From contig JASUAD010000009.1 in NCBI GenBank assembly GCA_037013555.1, positions 58,489,114 through 58,553,113 of the forward strand: a DNA stretch of 64,000 nt. The letters are read 5' to 3'. The notes below the pieces were generated by a model. That model had not been told where the DNA came from and made no database searches. It worked only from the letters and a program-made list of their open reading frames with translations. The position numbers and the translations under genes were made by a program. The stretch comes from Sextonia rubra (taxonomy: Eukaryota > Streptophyta > Magnoliopsida > Laurales > Lauraceae). How positions within the stretch are numbered: the first letter of the stretch is position 1; every line of letters starts with the position of its first letter. Shown here piece by piece: positions 53,830 to 64,000 of the stretch.

Positions 53830-55110
53830 TTGAATGTTGGAGACTAAATATGGATACAAAGTTTTTCAAGATTAGTAACGACACCTTACATGAAAATTAT
53901 ATACTTGTGGGGAAGTAACATATATATTTCAAATTCAAGTTTCATAAAAAAAATATCTACACCTCAATATAATGAAATTATATAATGGGTGTTGGAGACC
54001 AAACACGGGCGTATTAAGTATAAACAATGGTAATGATATTGTTACCTAAAAGTTATATAATTATGGAAAAAATCATTCTTTGGGTCAAATTGTAGTGCCC
54101 CTCTGCAATGTTCATGCATCTCAGTATAAAGATACTGCTAAATAAATATTGGAGACCAAAAATAGCCATATTATGTATAAAGAATAGTAACGATATCGTT
54201 ACTTGAAATTTTTATTGGCATAAATCATTTTTTGGATCAAATTATAGTGCCCTATATAGATTTTATCCATCTCGGCATAAAGATATTGAGAAATGAATGT
54301 GGGAGCCCAAAAGTAGGCGGTTAATGTAGAAAGGATAATAACAACATAGTTACCTGCAAGTTATATTTTTAGAGGGAAAGATCCTTTTTTTGGGTCAAAT
54401 TATAGTGCGCTCTTTTGCTTTTATCTATCTCAGTATAAATATATTAAGAAATGAATATGGGAGACCAAAAATAGGCATATAGTGCATAAAGGATAGTAAC
54501 AATATCATTAACTAAAAGTTATATTTTTAGAAAAAAAATCATTTTCTCGGTGAAATTGTAGGGCGCTCTCTAGCTTTTATTCATCTTAGCATAAAGATAT
54601 TGAGGAACGAATGTAGGAGACAAAAAATGGGAATATAATATATAAAGGATAGTAACAGTGTTGTTACCTAAAAGTTATATTTTTAGAGGAAAAAATCATT
54701 TTTTGGGTCAAATTATAGTGCGCTTTGTAGCTTTTATCTATCTCAGTATAAAGATGTTAAGGAATGAATAAGGGAAACAAAAAATGAGCGTATAATGTAT
54801 AAAGGATAATAGCGATATCGTTCCCTGAAAGTTATATTTTTAGAGAGAAAAATCATTTTTTTGGGTTAAATTATAGTGCACTTTGCAGATTTTATCCATC
54901 TCAGTGTGAAGATATTAAGGAATGAAAGTGAGGAATAAAAACTAGGGGTATAATGTATAAGGGATGGCAATGATATTGTTACCTAAAAGCTATATTTTTA
55001 ATGGAAAAAATCATTTTCTAGGTCAAATTATAGTGCTCTTAGTAGCTTTTATCCGTGTCAGAATAAATATGTTAAGGAATGAATGTTGGAGAGCAAAAAT
55101 GGGCATATAG
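53830..55110. repeat. Degenerate tandem array, about 157-bp units, 7-8 copies
   Basis: The landmark TGGGTCAAAT or a variant recurs at 54081, 54233, 54391, 54547, 54704, 54862 and 55019: steps of 152, 158, 156, 157, 158 and 157. Each unit also carries AAAGTTATATTTTTAGA, TTTTATC.ATCTCAG.ATAAA, and GGAATGAAT.TGGGAGA.CAAAAAT followed by TATAATGTATAAAGGATAGT. The first copy or two (53830-54050) are more diverged. No coding frame. Confidence 0.92.
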
Positions 55111-57477
55111 GGAATTACAAAGACCCTTTGCTGCTTTGGGTGAAACTAGAGTGGGGCCAGCAAGGGCCATGACCTTTCCAAAATTTCAAAACCACCCTTT
55201 AGTTTTCTGAATTTTTATAATTTTTTTACATATCCACCCCCCCCCCCCCCCCCCCCCCCCCACAAAAAAAAAATAATAATAATAAAACCCTCCTTCAAGT
55301 TTTTAGTAATCTTATAATTTTTTTACATATGGCCCCCGAAACTTTTTAGAAAAGCCCCTCTATATTTTGAAAATTATATTTATTTTTTATATGTGGCCCT
55401 CTCAAAAAATTTTAAATAGTGGCTCCGCCAAGGAAAAATTCATATGTCCGCCCTTGTTTGCTGTAACATTGTCGAGACATACAAACCATGTCAAGTGCAC
55501 AGATGAATATTTCAAGTCCCTGAAGTGCAGACAATATGTATAGGAACCTAGCACAAATAATCAGAATCACCCATTCTTGATAATATTTTCTTGATAGATC
55601 ATCGGGTAACAATGTTTTCATCCTTACTATGCAATTATCATTGCCCACCTGGGTGATGGTGTATTGGCATAAGATTTGGCTTTGCTCCCCAAGGTCTTAT
55701 GTCCGACTGTCACTCCCAGCTTTACCGGGTGGGTATCTGTGTGGGCAGACACTTCTTGCAAATGAACACTGTAGGTGGGTAAAATACTACAGGAAAACCT
55801 TCGTTAGTAATAACAAACAAAACAAAATGCAATTATCACTACCTACAATTAAAGGCGTATGCATTGGCTTCAAATGCTAGATGTTTATTTCAATACTGCT
55901 ATTTAGTTATTCACCACAGAATGCAATAATAATAATGCCACCCACTTTTAGATAGGCCAACTTTGCAGCAAAAGCTAGAAACTAATAAAAGATTCAAATC
56001 AGGGTTTTACTTAGAATTAGTTATATTACCATGTGACAACCATCACAAAAATATCCATCCACTTGGGAAGAACTTGAAATAGCCTTTGCAGACCATAATA
56101 TCCTATTAATGGCATCGCCAGTCTAGATTCCTTTCCCTCCCTCTTGGTTTGGGTTCTTCCGAATTTTTGGGGTCATTTTGCTGAAATGAAGGGAGGTCTC
56201 TTCTAATGGTTCCCTCCACCACACTTAACAGCTAACCCAGCAAAAAGTATGACCAAATCACTTATTTTCCCAATAACTGTAGCAAAGGCTGTTGCACAAT
56301 AAAATCCCACCAAATTAAAATCTCTTTCATTGGGAAACTCTTTTTCAGGTCATTCTCAATAACCAGGAAAACAAAATCCATACACAAGAAATCAAGATAA
56401 AATACAGACCGACATAAAACGGTTATGCAACTCATGTAATTCTCAATAACAGTAGCTGTAAATTTCCTAGTAGATTCTTGAGAATTTTTCGATTTAGTTT
56501 CCATCAAAAGGCCCATTTAATAAATGGCATCTCCCATCTTCATAGCTTTTGTCCTTTCTCAACCATTCCTCTCCAACGTCTTTAAGCTTTACAACCTTAT
56601 CTGCAAAAATTTTATTAATCAGAGTGGACTATAGAGTCTGAGCAATAATCATATCACTGTTCCAGTTCCTCAACTCAGACACCACCGAAACAAACTCAAA
56701 CGGGTTGCTTTTAAAATCCAGTAAGGAAAAACAATGCATCGACACAGGTCATCAACAAAATTGATTCCCAAATCAAAATTGGAAAAAAAAAATGAGACTG
56801 CCATACAAAATAAATAGGAATGAAAAAAATAAATAATTATATGGGTATATTCATATTAAGGACCTCCAAATAGACTTATTGAGTATACAAGTGAATCTCA
56901 ACCTGGAAGAAAAATTGAAAGCTCATAAACTCTCAAATTTCTAATACGATCATGAGAAGTTATTCTAGTGCAGCTACTGCTATAATAAGCATAACCAATC
57001 AAAGTGCTGAAAATCAATAGCTTGCATCTTACGATGGTCTAGTTTTAAAAAATGATTTCTGATCGGATTAGATATTGTATCAATCAATGCATAGATCTTT
57101 TTTCTTGCATACAAGAAGAAATTAGAAAGAATAGCAAAAGTAAGATGGTATGCGAGAAGCTGTAACGATATCATTCCAAAAAAGAAGAGGGGACGGTTGT
57201 TGCAATCACAGAGAGCGGAGACGATGTCCCACAGGTGATGGAGAGGACTGCCCAACAATATCACATGTAGAAGAAAAGCAATGGAGAAGACAAGGAGGAA
57301 TTGGATTACACCCCTGACAATCTCACATCGGAGAAGACAAGCAAGAAGGCAATAAGCAAGAAGATGAGCACTAGTTCCTTAAGACTTACCGATTGTGCGT
57401 AGCCTAAGACCTTCTTTTTTCCTTGGCTCTAACAATTATGCAACAAAACACCCTTCTTCCTTCGTTGAAAGCCCTAA
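55111..57477. other. Non-coding stretch with low-complexity tracts
   Basis: Contains a C25 run (55237-55261) followed by A9 and (AAT)n, and duplicated text around it (TTATAATTTTTTTACATAT at 55216 and 55313). The ATGCAATTATCA.T.CC word occurs at 55628 and 55828. A short frame at 55629-55880 shows no known domain. 57180-57360 repeats GGAGAAGACAAG. No supported gene. Confidence 0.5.
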
Positions 57478-57482
57478 CGATG

Positions 57483-59860
57483 TGTCTAAGTCTCAGATTT
57501 TTAATTTTTAGGTCAAGTTGGTTTGTCGGATTTAAGCTGGGTTGAGAGGGGTTAGATAGACTACTAAACATTTTTGGGCCTTGGGCCTGAGTTATTTAAC
57601 CTTTTTAAGCAAAAAAGTTTTTTTTTTAAATTTTATAAAACTCATTAGAAGCAGGGAGCTCTTCCTTATAAAATAGAAAAACTTTTACATAATATAAACC
57701 TTAGGTTTTCTCCATTCTTCCATCTTCTTCCTTTCCTCTGCGACCAAGCCGTAAAAGCTCTCCGGGGAAAAACTAAAATGTGATTTTCAGATTTGTTGTT
57801 GGCATCGAACCCAGGCAAGTAGATAACTGCGAACAATGTGATTTTACTTATTTTGTTGATTAACATGCTTAAAGGTTTGATTTATTTGATAGATTTTGAT
57901 GCCTTGATTAAGGTTTAATGATGAAGTTTTAATAATTTTTATTTGGATTAAAACAAAGAAATATATATATATATATATTGTAGCCACAGTCGCTACCTGC
58001 GCTAGCAAGCAACAACGCAGGCAGCACATACTGCTTGGCAGCTAGGTCAAGCCTAGCTGCGGCTAGGCTTGGCAGTGCCCCGGCTCGGGTTGCTGCTGGC
58101 CCGAGCTGCGGTTGGGCCGGGTTGCTGGCGGGCCAGCTAGGTTGGGTTTGTCCGAGTTGGGCCATTTTCATTAAAAAAAAATAGTAAAATTTAGTATATT
58201 AATTACAGATGGTTCAAAATATTGTTTAATGACTAATGGTGATATGATTATATTAATTAATTCTTAATTAGGTGTTACTAGAAATTTAGTTAGGATTGTT
58301 TATAAATTAATTGGGGTTTATTTACTTGTGATTAATATTTTGTTTAGACTGATTAGAATTTAATTAAGATGTAATTGGGAGAGCTTAATTCTTAATTAGA
58401 AAGTATATGAAATTCTAATTTGGATTGTAGATTAAGTTTAAATTTCAAATTTGAATCCGAGATTTAGATCTTTTGTTTTATATAAGATGATAATGTTTTT
58501 TTATACACAACAATATTAATTAAGAACTTAATTATTCCCTCCTCTTTTTGATCATAATGTAATTAAGTTTGGAATTGGAATTTGAGTATCTTTTATCCAA
58601 TTGTCAAAACACACTCACTATACATAGTCGGATTAGATGAATTCCTTCATTTTTAGAAAAGTTGATTGATGTTCACATGAGAATTGAATTGACTTCAGAA
58701 TGGGAATGCAAGATTCGAGATGTTCCACATGATAGACACTAAAAGTAAGATATTGGCATCGTGAACTCACATTTCCATTGGGGAAGATGGTTGGTTCTTA
58801 TGTGCATATTTAACTAACTATGACCATTAGGGGGATTAGTACTTTTCCTCAGAGAAGTTGGAAAATACACACTATTGTAATACACTTTTAAATTAAGTAA
58901 TCAAGTGCTTAAATTGAAATTGGGTTGAATATTATGAATTAAGGGTTTCATAGCACAGTTCATTTTGCATCAGTAGACATATGTATTTGTATATATATAT
59001 ATAATTATATATATTTGACTTACTGCAGTTCAGAGGTAGACGTACGCTATCAGGTCAGCATGTGCTATGAATATAGCACACAGCTGTGCCATTGGTTATA
59101 TCTGGCAGGGATACACGTTTATATATATCTGTCTACAGGGATACCTAATTTTGTATATCTGTTTGAGAGGATACCCGTTTGTTAATATTATATTTATGGG
59201 AGTACCCATTTTTGGTATATTGTATCTGCGGGCTTAGCTGTTTTTTGTGCATCATGCCATTGGGTTTGCATTCAGTATATTTTGGGTCAGGATGATTATT
59301 TTATCTTAATTCAATTGATTAACACCATTCCTTGCAGTTTACCCTCTTGTCAGATTACGTCAATCTAACTCACTACTTTTAGTGTCTAAGTTCCGTTACC
59401 AGTACTAAACTAGAGGGGTTAGGAGACGCAAGAGATTCCGCTAGATGGTGGAGTTATTGAGTGGAGCACCAATGACATCGTTTGAGGTACCCTAGAGTTG
59501 GTGCAGAGATCGAAACTTTAGATTATGTAATAAGGCTATGTTTGAGGCCATTAGTTATTCATTTAAATTATTTGTCTTGGAATTACAACTTTAATTACTA
59601 TGCTTCGAAGCACTTGACCTTAATTTTGTTATTAATGAGATTTGTTACATGATTGATGTATGATATTCATCTACGATGATTACGGATTTCAGTTCTGCGT
59701 GTGATTATGGTTGCTTGATCACCAAGTATAGCCTCACGAAGGACTTCGATCCACCCAGAATTTGAGCCCGTATTATTTATGTAAGAAAAATTGTAACTGG
59801 CCCCAATTCTCATACCTTCAGAACCAGGTTTGGATCCAGCCTAGTTTTGGGGGCATGGCA
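57483..59860 (+). mobile_element. Solo LTR of Ty3/gypsy family B (2378 bp)
   Basis: It starts TGTCTAAGTCTCAG and ends GTTTTGGGGGCATGGCA, colinear with the reverse complements of 16317-18779 and 23700-26208. Flanks are CGATG (57478-57482) and CGGTG (59861-59865), a 5-bp duplication with one mismatch. It includes the same kind of GC-rich block at 58010-58165, here with a perfect 10-bp-arm hairpin (CAAGCCTAGC ... GCTAGGCTTG, 58048-58071). No internal element sequence. The conserved CA end reads GCA after decay of TGACA. Confidence 0.9.
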
Positions 59861-59865
59861 CGGTG

Positions 59866-60764
59866 TTGTACCATATGTATTATTTAGGGGCGAGGGCGCG
59901 CATAATAGACTTTTTACTGAGTATGAACTCCAATTTTGATCTTTTTAAATATTTTTTAATCAATTTGAAGTGACCTTAAATAGAATTTTTTAGTAAAAAT
60001 ACCATTATCTCTTGAAATGATCCTTTACCTTTCTTCACTAGTAAAGTGAAGTGACCTAAAATAGCCTATAGAGGTCTTTTTTTTTATTAACAGTAAAAGG
60101 AGCCCTGCAGGGAGTTGGAGAAATGAAATATAAGCTATAAAACATGTAATTACATATTAATCAAAATAAGTAGAAGCCCAGATTTTACAAGTGATCGATC
60201 TTATTTAGGGACCGACCCGAATGGTATTAGAGATGGACCAGATTCGATAATTCGGGATGTAGTACTTTTTAGAGAGATGATTTGTAGCCAGGTTCCACTT
60301 ATGGATTATTAGTTTAGAATTTTATAGAAGACAATTTGTGAACCAAACTATGAATTACGAGAAATGAACAGTATGCCGGCAGACCTATTAGCTAACTCCA
60401 TAACCATGGTACTGTTATGTAGGCTGATATCGGTTTTGGCTTTGGGCCAATAGAACATTTCATATTATGGTTGGTTTGGTTGCAAGCAATTGGAAATTTC
60501 TTGTAAAGCAGCATTCAGAAATTCAAAATTCTAATAATTGAGCTAGCCAAAAGTGACATTTTACATGACCAGCTTAGCTAATTATTAGAATTCAAATCCA
60601 ATCAAACAAGAAATTCATAATTTTCAAAAATAAAAATTTAAATTTTTTCAAAAAACCCTAACTAGGAATATTTCTGTTAGAAATGCTCTCAACCAAATAG
60701 GCTTATGGGGTTTAAAATTACGCAGATTGAATAGTTGATATATATAGGGTATTATATAGGATGA
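59866..60764. other. Non-coding stretch
   Basis: AT-rich, no recognisable open frame or repeat pair. Borders a solo LTR on the left and an LTR start on the right. Confidence 0.5.
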
Positions 60765-61177
60765 TGTTGGGTTTATGTCTTGTATTCCGGTTTAGCCGGA
60801 TGAGTTCACTGGGTTAGCCAGGGACTGGTTTAAGGTAGGGACTGGTTTAAGGTCAAGGGTATTTTGGTAATTATACCGGGGCTTTCTTGGTGGCCAAGAA
60901 AGCGGAGATTATATATTGTATAGTCTGTAACCCTAGATCTTGCGGTGGCAGTTGCCCGTGGTGTTCCCACACCACGTAGGAGAGATGAGGTGAGAGAGTG
61001 GAAATCTCTTATATGCTTTACTTGTTATAGTGAAGATGTTCGTCCTCCTGTGCCCGTGGATGTAGCCTTTGGGTGAACCACGTAAATCTCGTGTCTCTTC
61101 TTGTGTGTGGCTTGCTTCGTGTTGATCTTGTAATTGATGGATGCGCACAACGGGTGATTGTTCAGAAAATCACAACA
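60765..61177 (+). repeat. Short LTR (413 bp), probably copia or TRIM type
   Basis: TGTTGGGTTTATG...AATCACAACA, with mirror-like TGTTG/CAACA termini. It is followed two bases later by a primer site, so this is a 5' LTR in plus orientation. A duplicated GGGACTGGTTTAAGGT word lies at 60822 and 60838. A TATATATTG promoter-like word is at 60911. No second LTR is found in the window. Confidence 0.8.
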
Positions 61178-61179
61178 AT

Positions 61180-61191
61180 TGGTATCAAAGC
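61180..61191 (+). other. Primer-binding site
   Basis: TGGTATCAAAGC two bases downstream of the LTR end; it matches the plant initiator-Met tRNA 3' end except for one base (A for G). It supports the 60765-61177 segment being a 5' LTR. Confidence 0.82.
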
Positions 61192-61600
61192 ACAACAGAT
61201 GAAACCGTGTATTTGGCCAGTCCATTTTTCTAGGAGCTTCTCTAATGTAAGAGCTCATATGGATCATCCTTAAATTAGTACTTGGTTCCGTCTAACTAAA
61301 TTTACAGTACCAAATGGGGCCAATGTAGCCAATGGGTCATTTGCAGTTTGGATGAGGAAAAATAGAGCAAAATTAGTTTTCAAAATTTTTTTCTTTCGGG
61401 ACTGTTACAAAGGATAAGACGCAGCAAAAGCTGTGTACATGAGATTAATATGAGAGCCATCAATAGAGTTGCTAGAGATATTATCTCAAGTTCTGTTGAA
61501 CTACTATTGTTGGTTCTATTTCATTGTGCTGACAATCAAGTTTTGTTTGACTGTGCTGGCAACCAAATATTTCTGGATTTCTATGATCTCCTATACACCC
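61192..61600. other. Non-coding stretch after the LTR
   Basis: No gag-like frame follows the primer site; the frame breaks within 30 codons. It may be the remaining leader of the plus-strand element, cut by the antisense copia fragment. The two texts ATTGTGCTGACAATCAAGTTTTG / ACTGTGCTGGCAACCAAATATTT at 61522 and 61550 are a short local duplication. Confidence 0.45.
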
Positions 61601-62010
61601 CCTCACACTGGGTGCAGATGTAGGCCAAGATGTCGACGACCTGATCTGTAGATGAGACAAGATAGGTCACTAATGAACCAAGTGCGGCCTTTCCCTGAAC
61701 AAAGTGGTAGTCAACCTTTATGTGCTGCGTACAAGCACGAAATACAGGGTTTAGAGTCACATGAAAAGTAGAGACATTGTCACAAGACAGAATTAGAGGC
61801 CGATGAGATACAACACGATTTCACGTTATAAATATGTTAAGCAGGTGTTCTATGCAACAGTGGAGGCAAGAGCTCGATACTCGGCTTCACTGCTTGTTAG
61901 AGCCACAGAAGGTTGCTTCTTAGAACCCTATGAAATAAAATTGTTGTCCAAATAAGTGCAATAACCAGTAGTGGAGCATCTAGTAAGTGGCCACTAGCCC
62001 AATCCACATC
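61600..62010 (-). pseudogene. Copia RNase H remnant
   Basis: Minus-strand frames read TGYCTYLDNNFIS, SKKQPSVALTSSEAEYRALA (61930-61870), then CDNVS, TLNPVFRACTQHIKVDYHFV, and LGSLVTYLVSSTDQVVDILA (about 61790-61640). This is the copia RNase H (SKKQ...SS.EAEYRAL, DN.S...NPVFRAR.KHIE.DYHFVRE). Stops interrupt it. It is the 3' end of the same decayed copia as the sequence to its right. Confidence 0.88.
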
Positions 62011-62149
62011 AACCATTTTTTCGTAAGAACTTTAGATGAGACTAGGAGGTTTGATCCAAGTCTTACATAGTTTCTAATAACCTACAATAATCATCTAATA
62101 TGCCAGTTGTTTGCCACCCAAATCAGCCTGCAAATTGGCTTATCGATTT

Positions 62150-63720
62150 GTTCAATCACCTCAAGTGGCCCTAGCCAAAAATACTATGTCCAACGTCCTC
62201 TTCATCGGAACCCCCACACACTGGGGTCTTACTCTAGGATTGACAGTCATATCCTCAAGGTAAAACACACAGCATTCCATGATTATCCTATTATCATGAT
62301 CATACAGACAATATCCTGTAGAATGTGATGAGTAGCCAACAAAAGAACAATTTATTTTTTTTTCATTTTTGCTTGTAGTTTATATCTTTCCTGTGGTGTA
62401 GCAAGACGTGTATAAGGTATCCCCAAATTCTCACATGTTCTAATTTCGATTTAATAGTCCATAATTCATTCGGGGTCTTGAGAACACTCTTAGAGGGTAC
62501 TCTCTTTAAAATATATTGTATCATATTTAATGCTTCTCCCCACAAATAAAATGGAAGTCTCGCATGGTTGATCATTGACCTTTCCATATCCATTAAGGTC
62601 CTATTCCTCCTATCAACCATGCCACTTTGTTATGGGGTATATAGAATTGGAAATTCATGAATTATTCTCTCACGTGCACAATATTCTTTAAACAATCTTG
62701 AAGTATGTTCAACCCCAACCCCCCACCCCCATTAGATCTAATCCATTTTGTTTTCTTGCCCTTCTGATTTTGAACTTCAACTGCATACATTTGAAATATT
62801 CTTAAGGCCTCATGTTTATGTTTAATCAGGTACACATAACCACATCTACAATAGTTATCAATGAATGTGATGAAATAATCCTCACTTGTTCTGTTTTGTA
62901 CATTCAATGGTTCACATATATCTTAATGAATTATGGTTGATATTTCTGAACTTCTAGTTTCTTTTGGAAATGGTTTCTTAACCATCTTTCCACTTATGCA
63001 TGGTTCAAATATGGGGTACTTTATTTTACCAAGTTTGGTAAAAGTCCATCTTCAACCATTCTATCAATTTTATTTTTATTAATGTGCCCCAATCTCATAT
63101 GCCATGACATTGTGAAACCATCCACGCATACATTCAAACACACAAAAAAATCAGAAATAGATTTTTTGTCATTATTAAGAATATTCAGCAAAAACAATTT
63201 TTCAAAAAGATATCCATAGACTAAAACTGGACTGCGCATTCCAATAGTAACCACATTGTCTTTGAATCTGATTTTAAATCCATTAATAGCCAACTGGCTT
63301 ACAAAGATGACACTCTCATAATAGGAGTAAAGAAAACATTAGAGAGATAATGGGATCTTCGTGTTTGTAAGGAAGTTTTGACTTTTCATATTCCAAACAC
63401 ATCAGAGTGTTTCATTTCTCATGTAAATACTTTGCTTTTCAAGTTTCATCTCTTTGAATTCGATAAATCCAACCTTGGTCCTTGATATGGGTCTGGTGGC
63501 TCTAGAATCAATTCATCAATTCCTATCATTAGTGTCCACCATCATGGACTTTGTGACTATCTTAACATTATCACCATACTCTTTGGTCACTTTACCTTGT
63601 TGGCTATTCTCACTTTTTTTCTTTCTGCATTGAGAACTTAAGTTTCCGAGCTTCCCATAATTATAGCAAACACTAATATTCGGTCTTTTCCATTTTAGAT
63701 TTCCTTTAGATTTTTTTTTT
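62150..63720 (-). pseudogene. Copia gag end, gag-pre-integrase and integrase remnant
   Basis: From right to left on the minus strand: a zinc-knuckle-like CYNYGKLGNLSSQCRKKK (63670-63610; second Cys changed to Tyr), a gag-pre-integrase with WHMRLGHINKNKIDRMVEDG (63115-63040), an integrase core with EDYFITFIDNYCRCGYVYLI and IFQMYAVEVQNQKGKKTKWI (62890-62730), the integrase C-terminal part RRNRTLMDMERSMINHARLP (62605-62550), YILKRVPSKSVLKTPNELW, and a worn DHDNRIIMECCVFYLEDM (about 62310-62250). Several stops. RT is missing: only about 240 bases separate this from RNase H, so an internal deletion removed it. Confidence 0.9.
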
Positions 63721-64000
63721 CACATTGACTGTTAACGTACCACTATTGTTCTTAACTTTAGCAATCATAGCAGAATTAGCAGTATGTTTTAATTGCACAA
63801 CATGGCATTGTTCTCGTGTTGTTCCTAATTTTGTACTCAGATCAGGTCAAGTTGTACCAAGACTATACTCTGCAAAACTTATTTGGCAAGATTTTGTTAA
63901 AATACTTTACTGAGAATATGCCATATGGAACTTATTTGGTAACAATATAAAAAATTTTCTCCAATAAATGGAAGCAAGAAAATTTATAAGGTGGGACTCA
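63721..64000 (-). other. Likely gag of the same copia element, at the window edge
   Basis: No motif is clear here. By position it should be upstream gag of the minus-strand copia element, which continues beyond the window. A plus-strand open frame at 63725-63913 shows no known domain and is not called. Confidence 0.35.

Noticed and set aside
55629..55880. 83-codon plus-strand open frame as a gene
   Set aside because: No recognisable domain; its start word recurs at its end, suggesting a small local duplication rather than coding sequence.
1..64000. tRNA, rRNA or small-RNA genes
   Set aside because: No cloverleaf, A/B box pair or rRNA-like sequence was noticed on either strand; the only tRNA-related sites are retrotransposon primer-binding sites.

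Overview
This window is nuclear DNA of a flowering plant. The signs are one intact intronless plant receptor-kinase gene, fragments of typical plant genes (Aux/IAA, HHO/NIGT1 GARP factor, PDR-type ABCG transporter, MRE11, laccase), and every major class of plant transposable element. The sequence is AT-rich and mostly old, nested, decayed transposons. I cannot fix the species; the many long, old LTR elements would suit a large woody-plant genome such as a magnoliid, but that is a guess.

Layout. 1-1512 is an indel-free tandem array of 189-bp units, fading into a diverged relative up to about 2200. 2225-5498 is the 3' end of a Ty3/gypsy chromovirus (integrase C-terminus, chromodomain remnant, polypurine tract, 2.5-kb LTR of family A). 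5499-11830 holds no gene, a second polypurine tract plus LTR start at 7465, and a degenerate 105-bp tandem repeat. 11830-27480 is one L1-type LINE on the minus strand, split by two insertions: a 1584-bp solo LTR (TSD CAATC) and a 9.9-kb decayed Ty3/gypsy element (family B, two LTRs, near-perfect TSD). 28280-31375 is a deleted Ty1/copia element whose right LTR carries a 182-bp MITE. 31403-32151 is a non-autonomous MULE-like element with a perfect 10-bp TSD.

32636-34996 (minus) is the only intact gene: a 786-residue G-type lectin S-receptor-like kinase with a non-RD kinase domain. Its upstream region carries a segmental duplication with as-1-like TGACG pairs. 39547-48775 is the most interesting object: a 9.2-kb CACTA (En/Spm) element with matching CACTACACCAAAAAT ends, a GTT target duplication and a subterminal array of GGAACGGTT repeats. 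It has no visible transposase but contains exon fragments of at least five unrelated host genes, all on the plus strand and mostly with splice sites preserved: a Pack-CACTA gene-shuffling element.

49867-52975 is a 3.1-kb solo LTR of family A with a perfect CTTAT duplication. 53830-55110 is a second satellite-like array (about 157 bp). 57483-59860 is a solo LTR of family B. 60765-61191 is a short LTR with a tRNA-iMet-type primer site, next to a decayed antisense copia element (61600-64000) that runs off the window.
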